From Actinomycetes bacterium (lineage in GTDB: Bacteria; Actinomycetota; Actinomycetes; S36-B12): DNA of 28,839 nt. A program made the translations under genes and the position numbers. Position 1 is the first letter of the stretch; each line of letters begins with the position of its first letter. Under the pieces are notes generated by a model that did no database searches, was not told where the DNA came from, and saw nothing but the letters and a program-made list of their open reading frames with translations. This document shows positions 1 to 7,134 of this stretch, in pieces. The stretch lies in assembly GCA_030425745.1 (NCBI GenBank), contig JAUHZW010000003.1, forward strand, positions 1 through 28,839, written 5' to 3'.

Positions 1-231
1 GGTCCATCCCTGACCGAAAAACTTTCCAACTCCAAGGATGCCCAAGGAGTTCATATCCGGTATTAGCGTCTCTTTCGAGACGTTATCCCAGAGTCAGGGG
101 CAGGTTACCCACGTGTTACTCACCCGTTCGCCACTGATCCGGCGGAGCAAGCTCCGCGTTCACCGTTCGACTTGCATGTGTTAAGCACGCCGCCAGCGTT
201 CGTCCTGAGCCAGGATCAAACTCTCCATAAA
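1..231 (-). rRNA. rrs: 16S ribosomal RNA, 5' end (partial)
   Basis: Read on the minus strand this is the beginning of a bacterial small-subunit rRNA. It contains the universal segment AGAGTTTGATCCTGGCTCAG, then the GACGAACGCTGGCGGCGTGC block and the AACACATGCAAGTCGAACGG block. The helix around 155-170 and the GTGAGTAACACGTG segment near 105-120 follow. The A at 224 aligns with E. coli position 8, so the mature 5' end is placed near 231. The gene runs off the left edge, so only about 230 nt of some 1500 are present. The signature is actinobacterial; I cannot assign a genus from this fragment. Confidence 0.97.
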
Positions 232-370
232 TGAATGAGTTGTGAAACTGGCAGAAGTTGAGCTGGTGCTCAATATTTCTACCAAAGGAATCCGTCTGCG
301 AGCAGGCCATTGACCACGAGGGCCAGTGCCTACCCCAGAACGGGGTTAATTGGCATTGACATGTGACACA

Positions 371-390
371 CTGTTGAGTTCTCAAGGAGC
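371..390 (-). promoter_or_regulatory. rRNA leader boxA-like antitermination site
   Basis: On the minus strand the leader reads GCTCCTTGAGAACTCAACAG, about 140 nt upstream of the 16S 5' end. It closely resembles the boxA element of actinobacterial rrn leaders, which binds the NusB/S10 complex to make RNA polymerase resistant to Rho. A small CCCC/GGGG hairpin lies further downstream in the leader at 332-346. The rest of 232-440 has no convincing gene and is read as rRNA leader and 16S processing region. The assignment rests on family resemblance. Confidence 0.75.
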
Positions 391-439
391 GGGCGCGCAC
401 CGCCGCGGATCTTTCGAGCCGTTTTGGGGCAACGTTCCA

Positions 440-468
440 AACTTACAGACTTTCACCACTGTTGTCAA
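440..468 (-). promoter_or_regulatory. rrn promoter, proximal
   Basis: The minus strand has a perfect TTGACA -35 box (468 to 463), a 17-nt spacer and a TAAGTT -10 box (445 to 440). Transcription would begin near 433, about 200 nt upstream of mature 16S and just upstream of the boxA-like site. Perfect -35, ideal spacing and position make this the better of the two rrn promoter candidates. Confidence 0.8.
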
Positions 469-606
469 CTTACCGTCTCCGGCGTGTCAACCTGGTGGAA
501 GACCATCAGTTCCCGCAGGACCGGCCTAGCTTGGCGAACCCTCCCGGGACTCAGTCCCTGGCGTAGGAATTCGGCTTGGTGTCCGGTGCTCCCTTGCGGT
601 GGGTAA

Positions 607-636
607 ACCATACGCTCACGGATCGCGTCAGGTCAA
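607..636 (-). promoter_or_regulatory. rrn promoter, distal
   Basis: The minus strand shows TTGACC (636 to 631), an 18-nt spacer and TATGGT (612 to 607). It lies between the tyrS stop and the proximal promoter, fitting the tandem promoters usual upstream of rRNA operons. Between the two promoters (469-606) I see no gene; a further TTGACA at 485-490 lacks a properly spaced -10. Confidence 0.6.
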
Positions 637-694
637 ATCCGGGCCCCACCGGGCTGCCCGCTCCCTCCTGCCCCACCCGATGACTGGTCGATAT

Positions 695-714
695 CGTTGC
701 GGCGCAACGGTTTT
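695..714. terminator. Small hairpin downstream of tyrS
   Basis: CGTTGC (695-700), a three-base loop and GCAACG (704-709) form a 6-bp hairpin 14 nt past the tyrS stop. Its run of four T residues (711-714) is on the plus-strand side, where no gene needs terminating. In the tyrS direction the hairpin is followed by ATAT rather than a U-tract. It may be a weak or Rho-assisted tyrS terminator, or unrelated. Confidence 0.25.
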
Positions 715-722
715 CGTCGGAA

Positions 723-2003
723 TCATGGGGCGAGTCGAACGCCCGCGAAGGCCTTCTTGCCGCGCCGCAGGACCAACCACTCCCCGTGATGTAGGTCACC
801 CACGGCCGGTTGCGCGGTCGGATCCTCCACTCGGACGTTGTTGGCATAGGCCCCGCCCTCGGCGATCGTGCGACGTGCTCCCGACTTGCTCGGGGCCAGT
901 CCGGTGCGCGCGAAGAGGTCCTCGTAGGCAGGGAGCAGGCCGTCGGACACCTCCGCCGCCGCGACCTCCACATGGGGAGCCTCACGCAGCGCAGCATCGA
1001 GCGTCGCGGCCGGAAGGTCACCGAGCTCACCCCGCCCGAACAGTGCCCGCCCCGCGTCCTCAGCCGCGTCGCGTTCTCCCTCCCCATGAACGAGTGCCGT
1101 CAGCTCCGAGGCCAGCGCCCGCTGAGCCTCACGAGCCTGGGGTCGCTCCTCCAGGGAGACGATGAGTGCATCGATCTCCTCCCGTGAGCGGAAGCTGAAG
1201 GTGCGCAACAGGGTGGGCACGTCCCGGTCGTCGGAGTTCATCCAGAACTGGAAGAACGCGTAGGGGCTCGTCAACTCAGGGTCCAGCCAGACCGTTCCTG
1301 ACTCCGTCTTGCCGAACTTGGTTCCGTCGGCCTTGACCATCAGCGGCGTCGTCAACGCATGGGCATGACCGCCCTCCATCCGCCGGATCAGATCGACGCC
1401 AGCCGTGATGTTGCCCCACTGGTCCGAACCGCCGGTCTGCAAGGTGCAGCCATAGCGACGGTAGAGCTCCACGAAGTCGTACGACTGGAGCAGTTGGTAG
1501 CTGAACTCCGTGTAGGAGATCCCGTCCTTCGCGAGACGGGCCGCCACCGCCTCGCGGTCGAGCATCCGGTTGACGCTGAAGTGCTTGCCGACGTCACGGA
1601 GGAACTCCAGCACCCCCATGCCCTCGGTCCAGTCAAGGTTGTTGACGGCGACGGCCGCATTCGGCCCCTCGAACTCATAGAAGCGATCGAGCTGCGCACG
1701 GATGCGCCCGACCCACCCCTCGACGACCTCTCTGGAATTGAGGGTCCGCTCACCGGTCTCCTTCGGGTCGCCGATGAGCCCCGTGGCCCCACCGACCAGG
1801 GCCAGCGGGCGGTGGCCGTGCTGCTGGAACCGCCGGACGGTGAGGATCTGGACCAGATTGCCCAGATGCAGGCTCGGCGCCGTCGGATCGAATCCGCAGT
1901 ACAGGGTGACCTGACCAGCCGCGGTGACCTCCCGCAGGGCATCGAGGTCGGTGGACTGGGCGATGAGCCCGCGCCAGGAGAGTTCGTCGATGATCGTGGA
2001 CAC
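723..2003 (-). CDS. tyrS: Tyrosyl-tRNA synthetase
   Basis: TyrS charges tRNA-Tyr with tyrosine in two steps via tyrosyl-adenylate, in the cytoplasm. The product is 426 aa, normal for bacterial TyrS. The class I HIGH-type motif appears as HLGN at residues 46-49, preceded by YCGFDPTAPSLH. The KMSKS-type loop is KFGKT near residue 230. The C-terminal 60 residues form an S4-like RNA-binding domain (SKSGARRTI, then a GGAYANN stretch). An in-frame GTG at 2021 would add six residues, but AAGGA lies inside that extension, 7 nt before the GTG at 2003, and family members start at this STIIDEL segment, so 2003 is chosen. The gene lies 35 nt downstream of the glycosylase gene on the same strand and is followed directly by the rRNA promoters. 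Confidence 0.96.
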   Translation of the reverse strand: MSTIIDELSWRGLIAQSTDLDALREVTAAGQVTLYCGFDPTAPSLHLGNLVQILTVRRFQQHGHRPLALVGGATGLIGDPKETGERTLNSREVVEGWVGRIRAQLDRFYEFEGPNAAVAVNNLDWTEGMGVLEFLRDVGKHFSVNRMLDREAVAARLAKDGISYTEFSYQLLQSYDFVELYRRYGCTLQTGGSDQWGNITAGVDLIRRMEGGHAHALTTPLMVKADGTKFGKTESGTVWLDPELTSPYAFFQFWMNSDDRDVPTLLRTFSFRSREEIDALIVSLEERPQAREAQRALASELTALVHGEGERDAAEDAGRALFGRGELGDLPAATLDAALREAPHVEVAAAEVSDGLLPAYEDLFARTGLAPSKSGARRTIAEGGAYANNVRVEDPTAQPAVGDLHHGEWLVLRRGKKAFAGVRLAP

Positions 2004-2038
2004 GGACCCATCCTTGCGCACCCGGCTGGCCCGTTCGA

Positions 2039-2647
2039 TCAGGACCGGCGAGGCGAGGCAGGTCGATACGGGCTGACCGTCGGATCATCCGGCAAGGAGA
2101 AGCGCCACGGAGTCACCGCCCCCGCGCCGGCCACACCCGTCCGAGGACCCACGAGGTGCTCGGCCAGCGGCCCACTGGGCACCTCGACCCGTAACACTCC
2201 GGGGCTCTGCACCAGGTCGGTGCCATCGTGCTCACCGGTGATTCCGAGCGCCACCGTCAAGCGTGCCGGACCCCGGGCCAGGTCCCGCGCCCGAACCCGT
2301 TCACCTCGACGCGCCCGCGCGATGTCCTGCCCCACCACGATCTCTCCCGCCCGGATGAGCACGGCGCCAGCAGATCCCTCGGCCCCGGTGACGATGTTGA
2401 AGCACCAGTGCACGCCGTAGGTGAAATACACGTAGGCGTGGCCAGCGCGTCCGAACATCGATGCGTTGCGCGGGGTCTGCCGCCGAAAGGCGTGCGACCC
2501 TGGGTCCTCGCCGACTCCCCCGTAGGCCTCCACCTCGGTGACACGCAGCCGAACGACCGCGCCGTCGACCTCGCTGGTGATCACCGCATTGAGAAGCCGG
2601 GGAGCGACCTCAGTCGCGTGGCCCGACAACACATCACGCAGCGTCAC
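2039..2647 (-). CDS. DNA-3-methyladenine glycosylase (AAG/MPG family)
   Basis: This 202-aa protein belongs to the alkyladenine DNA glycosylase family, which starts base excision repair by removing 3-methyladenine and related alkylated purines. Visible family features are the VTEVEAYGG segment near residues 36-44, which carries the catalytic glutamate region. They also include DPGSHAFRRQTPRN, the MFGRAGHAYVYFTYG core, and the VLIRAGE and RGPARLT segments. Length matches bacterial members of about 200 aa. The GTG start at 2647 is supported by GGAAGGA seven bases upstream. The gene is followed by tyrS after 35 nt and probably shares a transcript with it. It is divergent from the secreted-protein gene, with only 61 bp between the starts. 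Confidence 0.93.
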   Translation of the reverse strand: MTLRDVLSGHATEVAPRLLNAVITSEVDGAVVRLRVTEVEAYGGVGEDPGSHAFRRQTPRNASMFGRAGHAYVYFTYGVHWCFNIVTGAEGSAGAVLIRAGEIVVGQDIARARRGERVRARDLARGPARLTVALGITGEHDGTDLVQSPGVLRVEVPSGPLAEHLVGPRTGVAGAGAVTPWRFSLPDDPTVSPYRPASPRRS

Positions 2648-2671
2648 GCTCGCATCCTTCCGAGGCTGTCG

Positions 2672-2702
2672 TTCCGATGCACCGTCGCGCCACCGCTACG
2701 GT
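2672..2702 (+). promoter_or_regulatory. Possible leaderless promoter of the secreted-protein gene
   Basis: TACGGT at 2697-2702 is followed by exactly 6 nt and then the ATG at 2709, so a transcript starting at the usual distance from this -10 would begin at the start codon. No Shine-Dalgarno sequence precedes the ATG. The upstream TTCCGA (2672-2677, 19-nt spacer) is only a weak -35. Confidence 0.45.
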
Positions 2703-2708
2703 GCATCC

Positions 2709-3200
2709 ATGATCCTGCGCCGAATCCTTGCAGCGGCGGTCGTCGTCGCTTCCCTGTTCGCCACGACCGGCACCGCTCAGGCCGCCACTGATGTCCGGCG
2801 TGTCACGGTCTATCACCAGGCCGTCGACCCCATCGCGGTGACGGGCTCCGGGATCGGCACCGTCCGGACATTCCTCGCGCCCATCGCTGTGGACGGAGCG
2901 GCCCGTGACGGCCAGTACTTCACGGGGACGCTCACGACCCTGGCAACCGGTCTCCCGGGCGACCAGGAACTGCGGGCATCGAATCTCGTGTTCGTCATCG
3001 GCGACGAGGCCAACCAACTGGTGATCGGAGGAATCTCCCTGTACCCCGCCGCTGGTGCCACGATCGCAGCCGGCACCAGGACGACGCGACCGGTCATCGG
3101 CGGCTCGGGCACCTTCGCCGGCGCGACCGGCGAGGTCGTGACGACCAATCTCGGCGCCGACGGCTGGACGCACGTCTTCCTGATCCAGCAGCCGTCCTGA
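2709..3200 (+). CDS. Secreted small protein, probable dirigent/allene oxide cyclase-like barrel
   Basis: The 163-aa product begins with a classical Sec signal peptide. It has basic MILRR, a hydrophobic stretch of about 15 residues, then TAQA followed by A, with cleavage likely near residue 25. No lipobox cysteine is seen, so it should be released rather than lipidated. The mature part is beta-rich with regularly spaced glycines. It ends with GGSGTFAGATGEV and WTHVFLI, a pattern like the conserved GGTG-x-F-x-x-A-x-G segment of dirigent and allene oxide cyclase barrel proteins. Bacterial relatives have no settled function, so I assign only a fold-level label. The stop lies inside the second copy of a 17-bp duplication, so the C-terminus may have been set by that duplication. 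The gene converges on the VanZ-HNH gene. Confidence 0.75.
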   Translation: MILRRILAAAVVVASLFATTGTAQAATDVRRVTVYHQAVDPIAVTGSGIGTVRTFLAPIAVDGAARDGQYFTGTLTTLATGLPGDQELRASNLVFVIGDEANQLVIGGISLYPAAGATIAAGTRTTRPVIGGSGTFAGATGEVVTTNLGADGWTHVFLIQQPS

Positions 3201-3209
3201 TCCAGCAGC
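3178..3209 (+). repeat. 17-bp-period tandem duplication at the stop of the secreted-protein gene
   Basis: TCCTGATCCAGCAGC occurs at 3178-3192 and again at 3195-3209, a period of 17 bp. The first copy is read in frame as Leu-Ile-Gln-Gln; the second is read one frame over and its TGA (3198-3200) is the gene's stop codon. Before such a duplication the reading frame would have continued downstream. Confidence 0.85.
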
Positions 3210-3220
3210 GTCTGCCGCAT

Positions 3221-3280
3221 CGCGGGCTCCGTGTCGATCACGCGGGCTCCGTGTCGATCACGGGGGCTCCGTGTCGATCA
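3221..3280 (-). repeat. 20-bp x 3 tandem repeat beginning at a stop codon
   Basis: Three copies of a 20-bp unit lie head to tail at 3221-3240, 3241-3260 and 3261-3280. The first two are identical and the third differs at one base. On the minus strand each copy begins with TGATCGACACGGAGCC. The first copy met by the ribosome starts exactly with the TGA stop of the VanZ-HNH gene. Because 20 is not a multiple of three, the TGA codons at 3280, 3260 and 3240 fall in three different frames. The array is part of the junction between two convergent genes; no terminator hairpin is visible there. Confidence 0.95.
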
Positions 3281-4009
3281 GACGTAGGTGCGCGGAGGAC
3301 GGCCGAACGTCGTGAGGTGCGGCTTCGCCCGTCGGGTCGCGGCACAGTGCCGATGGGCGAGACGGACATTGTCGTCCTCGTACGTCCCCCCGGACTCGAT
3401 CGCGAGGACGTAGTCGACCTCCGGGTAGGTGGCTCCGAGACGCTCGCGGCCGTCCTTGGCGCGAATGCGGTCCTCCGGGTACGTGCGTGTGCCGCAGAGC
3501 CAGCACTTCCCACCCCGCCGCTGCGCGACCTGCTGCCACGTGGGAGCTCCGCGCCGAGCCGCCGCCCTGGCCGGGTTCATCGGGTTCTCCGGTGTGCGTG
3601 CCCGCTCGCGCCGCTGCCTGCGGCGCTCGCGCTTCGCATCCTGGGCGCGGACTGCTCGGCGGGTGTTCACCTCGGCGACGATGCGAGCCGTGATCAGCAC
3701 ACCGGCGGCAGCCCCGATCGCGTCGGCCAGCAGGTCGAGCCACTCGAAGGACCGGTACCCCAGAAGTCCCTGGGCCACCTCGAGGACGAGCCCCCAGCCG
3801 ACCACGGCCCCGATGGCTACGGGCCATCGCAGCCCGCTGAGAACGGCCAGGGCACCGAGGACCGCATACCCGGCCAGATGCAGCACCTTGTCGGAGAACC
3901 CGAATGCCGAGGGCACATCATCCGGAGGCAGCAGCGACGTCCACGCCACGGCAGCCAACGCTGCTGCGAAGGCGATCCGCGCGACGAGAAGGGGCAGGCG
4001 ACTGTCCAT
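3278..4009 (-). CDS. VanZ-like membrane domain fused to an HNH-type domain
   Basis: The 243-aa product has two parts. Residues 1-115 are VanZ-like: about four hydrophobic segments, with DKVLHLAGY at 40-48 and EVAQGL then FEWLDLLADAIGA between 77 and 100, both typical of that family. Residues 116-140 are a very basic linker. Residues 165-225 resemble an HNH endonuclease zinc finger: CWLC (C169, C172), VDY at 198-200, GG at 207-208, DDN at 212-214 and AHRHC at 218-222. The usual DH pair is DY here, so the presumed catalytic histidine is replaced by tyrosine and nuclease activity is doubtful. The ATG at 4009 lies 22 nt after the argH stop; its ribosome site is weak. An internal ATG at 3580 with CGGAG upstream could express the HNH part alone (100 aa). 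Function is not known. Confidence 0.8.
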   Translation of the reverse strand: MDSRLPLLVARIAFAAALAAVAWTSLLPPDDVPSAFGFSDKVLHLAGYAVLGALAVLSGLRWPVAIGAVVGWGLVLEVAQGLLGYRSFEWLDLLADAIGAAAGVLITARIVAEVNTRRAVRAQDAKRERRRQRRERARTPENPMNPARAAARRGAPTWQQVAQRRGGKCWLCGTRTYPEDRIRAKDGRERLGATYPEVDYVLAIESGGTYEDDNVRLAHRHCAATRRAKPHLTTFGRPPRTYV

Positions 4010-4031
4010 CGTCAGACTGGCGAGGCGGCGG

Positions 4032-5444
4032 TCAGGCCCAGGCCACGCGCTGCTCGGCGAGCATCGCCGCGAGGGCATCGACCTGCTCGGCGACGCGGTC
4101 AGGAGCCGTGCCGCCGAACGCGGACCGCGAGTCCAGCGAGCCCCGCAGGCTGAGCACGCCGCGGACGCCGGGCGTCAGGTGCGGTGACACGGCCTGCAGG
4201 TCGTCGTCCGAGAGGTCCCACAGTTCCAGTCCTCGGGACTCGGCCGCCCGGACCGAGGCCCCGGCGATCTCATGGGCCTCACGGAAGGGCACCCCCTCCC
4301 GCACCAGCCACTCGGCGATGTCGGTGGCCAGGGCGAACCCCTCCGGAGCCGAGGCCGCCATGCGCACCGTGTCGAACTGCAGCGTCGCGATCATCCCGGT
4401 CATCGCAGGGAGGACCAGGAGGAGCTGCTCGACCGTGTCGAAGACCGGCTCCTTGTCCTCCTGCAGATCACGGTTGTAGCCGAAGGGCAGGCCCTTCATC
4501 GTCGCCAGCATTCCGGTGAGGTTGCCGATCAGTCGACCGGACTTGCCTCGCGCCAGCTCTGCGACGTCCGGGTTCTTCTTCTGCGGCATGATCGACGAGC
4601 CGGTCGACCACGAGTCGTGGAGCGTCGCCCAGCCGAACTCACGCGACGCCATCAGGATGACCTCCTCCCCCAGACGGGAGAGGTGGACGCCGATCATGGC
4701 TGCGTCGAACAGGAACTCCGCGACCCAGTCGCGGTCACTCGTCGCATCGATCGAGTTGCCGAGCGCCTCGTCGAAGCCGAGGTCCGCCGCCACGGCCTGC
4801 GGGTCGAGGCCGAGGCTCGAGCCGGCGAGCGCACCCGCGCCGAGCGGGGACCTCGCGGCCCGTCGGTCCCAGTCCGCGAGCCGTTCCACGTCGCGACCCA
4901 GTGCGTGCACGTGCTTGGCCAGCTCATGACCGAACGAGACCGGCTGAGCGTGCTGCAGATGCGTGAAGCCCGGGGAGAACGTCGTGATGTGCTCGCGCGC
5001 CTGATCGAGCAGCGCCTGCTGCAGATCGGTGACGGCGAGAGCGATCGCCCGGACCTGGTCGCGCAGGTAGAGGCGGAAGTCAGTGGACACCTGATCATTG
5101 CGGCTCCGGCCGGCCCGCAGCTTGCCGCCGAGATCGCCCAGGCGTTCGATGAGGTTTCGCTCGATAGCGGTGTGGACATCCTCGTCGGACGGGTCCGGAC
5201 GCACTGCGCCGGACCGCACGTCCCCGAGCAGCGATTCGAGGGCGGCGACGACGGCGGCGAACTCGTCATCCGTCAACAGACTTGCAGCGTGCAGAACCTT
5301 CGCGTGCGCCCGTGTCTGCTGGATGTCATAGGGAGCCAGCCGCCAGTCGAAGTGCGTGGACAGACTGAGCGCGGCCATCGCATCCGACGGACCGGATTCG
5401 AAACGGCCGCCCCACAGCCTGGTGGGTTGGTCCTGCTCGGTCAC
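4032..5444 (-). CDS. argH: Argininosuccinate lyase
   Basis: ArgH splits argininosuccinate into arginine and fumarate, the last step of arginine synthesis. The protein is 470 aa, as expected. The superfamily signature GSSIMPQKKNPD lies near residue 280. The N-terminal LWGGRF segment and the RSRNDQV segment are also present. The GTG start at 5444 has AGAGGAG six bases upstream and overlaps the argR stop as GTGA, implying translational coupling. In most actinobacterial arg clusters argG sits immediately before argH; here argR does. The VanZ-HNH gene follows after 22 nt. Confidence 0.97.
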   Translation of the reverse strand: MTEQDQPTRLWGGRFESGPSDAMAALSLSTHFDWRLAPYDIQQTRAHAKVLHAASLLTDDEFAAVVAALESLLGDVRSGAVRPDPSDEDVHTAIERNLIERLGDLGGKLRAGRSRNDQVSTDFRLYLRDQVRAIALAVTDLQQALLDQAREHITTFSPGFTHLQHAQPVSFGHELAKHVHALGRDVERLADWDRRAARSPLGAGALAGSSLGLDPQAVAADLGFDEALGNSIDATSDRDWVAEFLFDAAMIGVHLSRLGEEVILMASREFGWATLHDSWSTGSSIMPQKKNPDVAELARGKSGRLIGNLTGMLATMKGLPFGYNRDLQEDKEPVFDTVEQLLLVLPAMTGMIATLQFDTVRMAASAPEGFALATDIAEWLVREGVPFREAHEIAGASVRAAESRGLELWDLSDDDLQAVSPHLTPGVRGVLSLRGSLDSRSAFGGTAPDRVAEQVDALAAMLAEQRVAWA

Positions 5445-5944
5445 GAGGTGCTCCTCTGTTCGGCCATTCGCAGGAGGCTAGTGCAGAGCTGCTGTGCTTC
5501 GGTCTCCGAGCGCATGGCAATGATGATGGTGTCGTCACCGGCCACGCAGCCGATGATCCCGAGATCTGGATGACGGTCGAGGTGGCCGGCCAGGAACTGG
5601 GCCGCGCCCGGCGGGGTGTGCACCACCGCGATGGTGCCGGCCGCCTCCGCCCGCACGAGAAGCTCCGCGATGACGCGGATCAGGGTCGAGTCGGCCGAGC
5701 TCTGCGGGATCGAGGTGTCCGAGGCGGCCGCCTCATCCACCTCGTACACCGCCCGGCCGTCGCCCGCGACCGACTTGTGCGCCCCGATCGCCAGCAGGTC
5801 CCGGGAGAGAGTCGCCTGTGTCACCGAGATGCCCTCATCGGCCAGGATCGCTCCGAGCTCCTCCTGGGACGAGATGCTCCGTGTGGCGATCAGGGTGCAG
5901 ATCCTCGCGCGACGAGCCGTGGCGGTGCGCGGTGAGCCGCTCAT
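5441..5944 (-). CDS. argR: Arginine repressor
   Basis: ArgR is a hexameric DNA-binding protein that uses arginine as co-repressor and controls arginine synthesis and breakdown genes. The product is 167 aa. The N-terminal winged-helix part contains SQEELGAIL and VTQATLSRDL, the recognition-helix signature of the family. The C-terminal oligomerisation and arginine-binding part contains HTPPGAAQ and GCVAGDDTI. The ATG at 5944 is chosen over an upstream in-frame start at 5986 because it overlaps the argD stop as ATGA, the arrangement seen throughout this operon, and because family members start near here. Its own operon is the obvious target, through the operator-like site upstream of argC. Confidence 0.96.
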   Translation of the reverse strand: MSGSPRTATARRARICTLIATRSISSQEELGAILADEGISVTQATLSRDLLAIGAHKSVAGDGRAVYEVDEAAASDTSIPQSSADSTLIRVIAELLVRAEAAGTIAVVHTPPGAAQFLAGHLDRHPDLGIIGCVAGDDTIIIAMRSETEAQQLCTSLLRMAEQRSTS

Positions 5945-7134
5945 GAGACCGCCCCACCTGCCACGGCCGCGCAGGCCGTGTCCCATCGCACGATCGCCTC
6001 GGCGACATCGTCATCCGAGAGCACCAGGGGCGGAGCCAGACGGATCGCCGCAGGACCGACCGCGTTGACGATGAGCCCGGCCTCGCGAGCCGCTCTCTCG
6101 ACATCGGGTGCATTGGACTGCGCCAACTCGATTGCGATCAGGAGCCCACGCCCGCGGGCGCCGCTGGCGACTCCGTGGGACCGCTGGACGAACGCCGAGG
6201 TGAGACTCGTGTGCAGGTCCGTCGCCCGGGCGAGCAGGTCATCCGCCTCGATGGCCTCCAGGACCGCCAGGGCCGCGGCGCACGACACCGGGTTGCCTCC
6301 AAAGGTCGAGCCGTGCATCCCGGGAGCAAACAGTGTCGCCGCCCTCCCCGTGGCGATGACCGCTCCGATCGGGAGGCCGCCGCCGAGACCCTTCGCCAGG
6401 GTCATGACATCCGGGCGCACCCCGTCCGACTGGTGGGCGAACCATGTCCCCGTACGGCCGATGCCGGTCTGCACCTCGTCGAGGATCAGCAGCGCGCCCA
6501 CCTCGTCGGCGACGGCGCGGGCCTCACCGACGTAGCCCTCGGGCGGCACGATCACTCCCCCCTCCCCCTGGACGGGCTCGAGGACGATGGCCGCCGTGTC
6601 GGGTGAGGCTGCAGCACGCAACGCCGCCGCGTCGCCGTACGTCACATCGACGACCTCTCCGGGAAGCGGCCGGAAGGGGGCCTGCTTCGGTGGCTGGGCG
6701 GTCAGCGCGAGGGATCCCATCGTGCGCCCATGGAAGCTGTTGGTCGCGACGATCATCCCCGTCCGCCCGGTCAGTCGCGCCATCTTGAAGGCGGCCTCGT
6801 TGGCCTCGGCACCGGAGTTGCAGAAGAACACGCGCGCAGACGGATCGCCGATGAGATCCACCAGTCGCTCGGCCAAGACGATCGCCGGCTCGGTCATGGC
6901 GAGATTGCTGGTGTGGCCGAGCGTCGCCAACTGGCTTGCCACAGCGTCGATGATGCGCGGATCCGCATGGCCCAGCGCGTTCACGGCTATGCCGGCGAGC
7001 AGGTCGATGTACTCCCTGCCATCGGCGTCCCACACCCTCGCGCCGCGGCCGCGCACCAGAGCGACGGGCGGCGTGCCGTAGTTGTCCATCAGGGCGCCCT
7101 GCCATCGCTCCCGGAGAGAATCCGTCGATGTCAT
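5941..7134 (-). CDS. argD: Acetylornithine aminotransferase
   Basis: This PLP-dependent class III aminotransferase converts N-acetylglutamate semialdehyde to N-acetylornithine with glutamate as amino donor; some members also act in lysine synthesis. The 397-aa protein shows the LLAGIAVNALGH start region, NSGAEANEAAFK, HGRTMGSL, and LAKGLGGGLPIGAV with the lysine expected to hold PLP. The ATG at 7134 overlaps the argB stop as ATGA and has GAAGGA just upstream; the longer open frame to 7263 is not needed. The next gene is argR, whereas argF usually comes between argD and argR in actinobacteria. Confidence 0.97.
   Translation of the reverse strand: MTSTDSLRERWQGALMDNYGTPPVALVRGRGARVWDADGREYIDLLAGIAVNALGHADPRIIDAVASQLATLGHTSNLAMTEPAIVLAERLVDLIGDPSARVFFCNSGAEANEAAFKMARLTGRTGMIVATNSFHGRTMGSLALTAQPPKQAPFRPLPGEVVDVTYGDAAALRAAASPDTAAIVLEPVQGEGGVIVPPEGYVGEARAVADEVGALLILDEVQTGIGRTGTWFAHQSDGVRPDVMTLAKGLGGGLPIGAVIATGRAATLFAPGMHGSTFGGNPVSCAAALAVLEAIEADDLLARATDLHTSLTSAFVQRSHGVASGARGRGLLIAIELAQSNAPDVERAAREAGLIVNAVGPAAIRLAPPLVLSDDDVAEAIVRWDTACAAVAGGAVS

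Noticed and set aside
356..361. Plus-strand TTGACA
   Set aside because: No matching -10 box follows and no plus-strand gene is nearby; it lies within the rRNA leader.
485..490. Third rrn promoter with TTGACA on the minus strand
   Set aside because: No -10 box at 16-18 nt; the nearby TAAGTT is only 12 nt away.
3201..3277. Intrinsic terminator between the convergent genes
   Set aside because: No stem with a T-tract is present on either strand; the space is occupied by tandem repeats.
3221..3280. CRISPR-like array
   Set aside because: The 20-bp units are directly adjacent with no spacers, and no cas genes are present.
3238..3827. Minus-strand open frames ending at 3238 and 3258 inside the VanZ-HNH gene
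   Set aside because: They are out-of-frame shadows. Their composition is arginine- and proline-rich with no family resemblance, and they end only because the repeat supplies a TGA in each frame.
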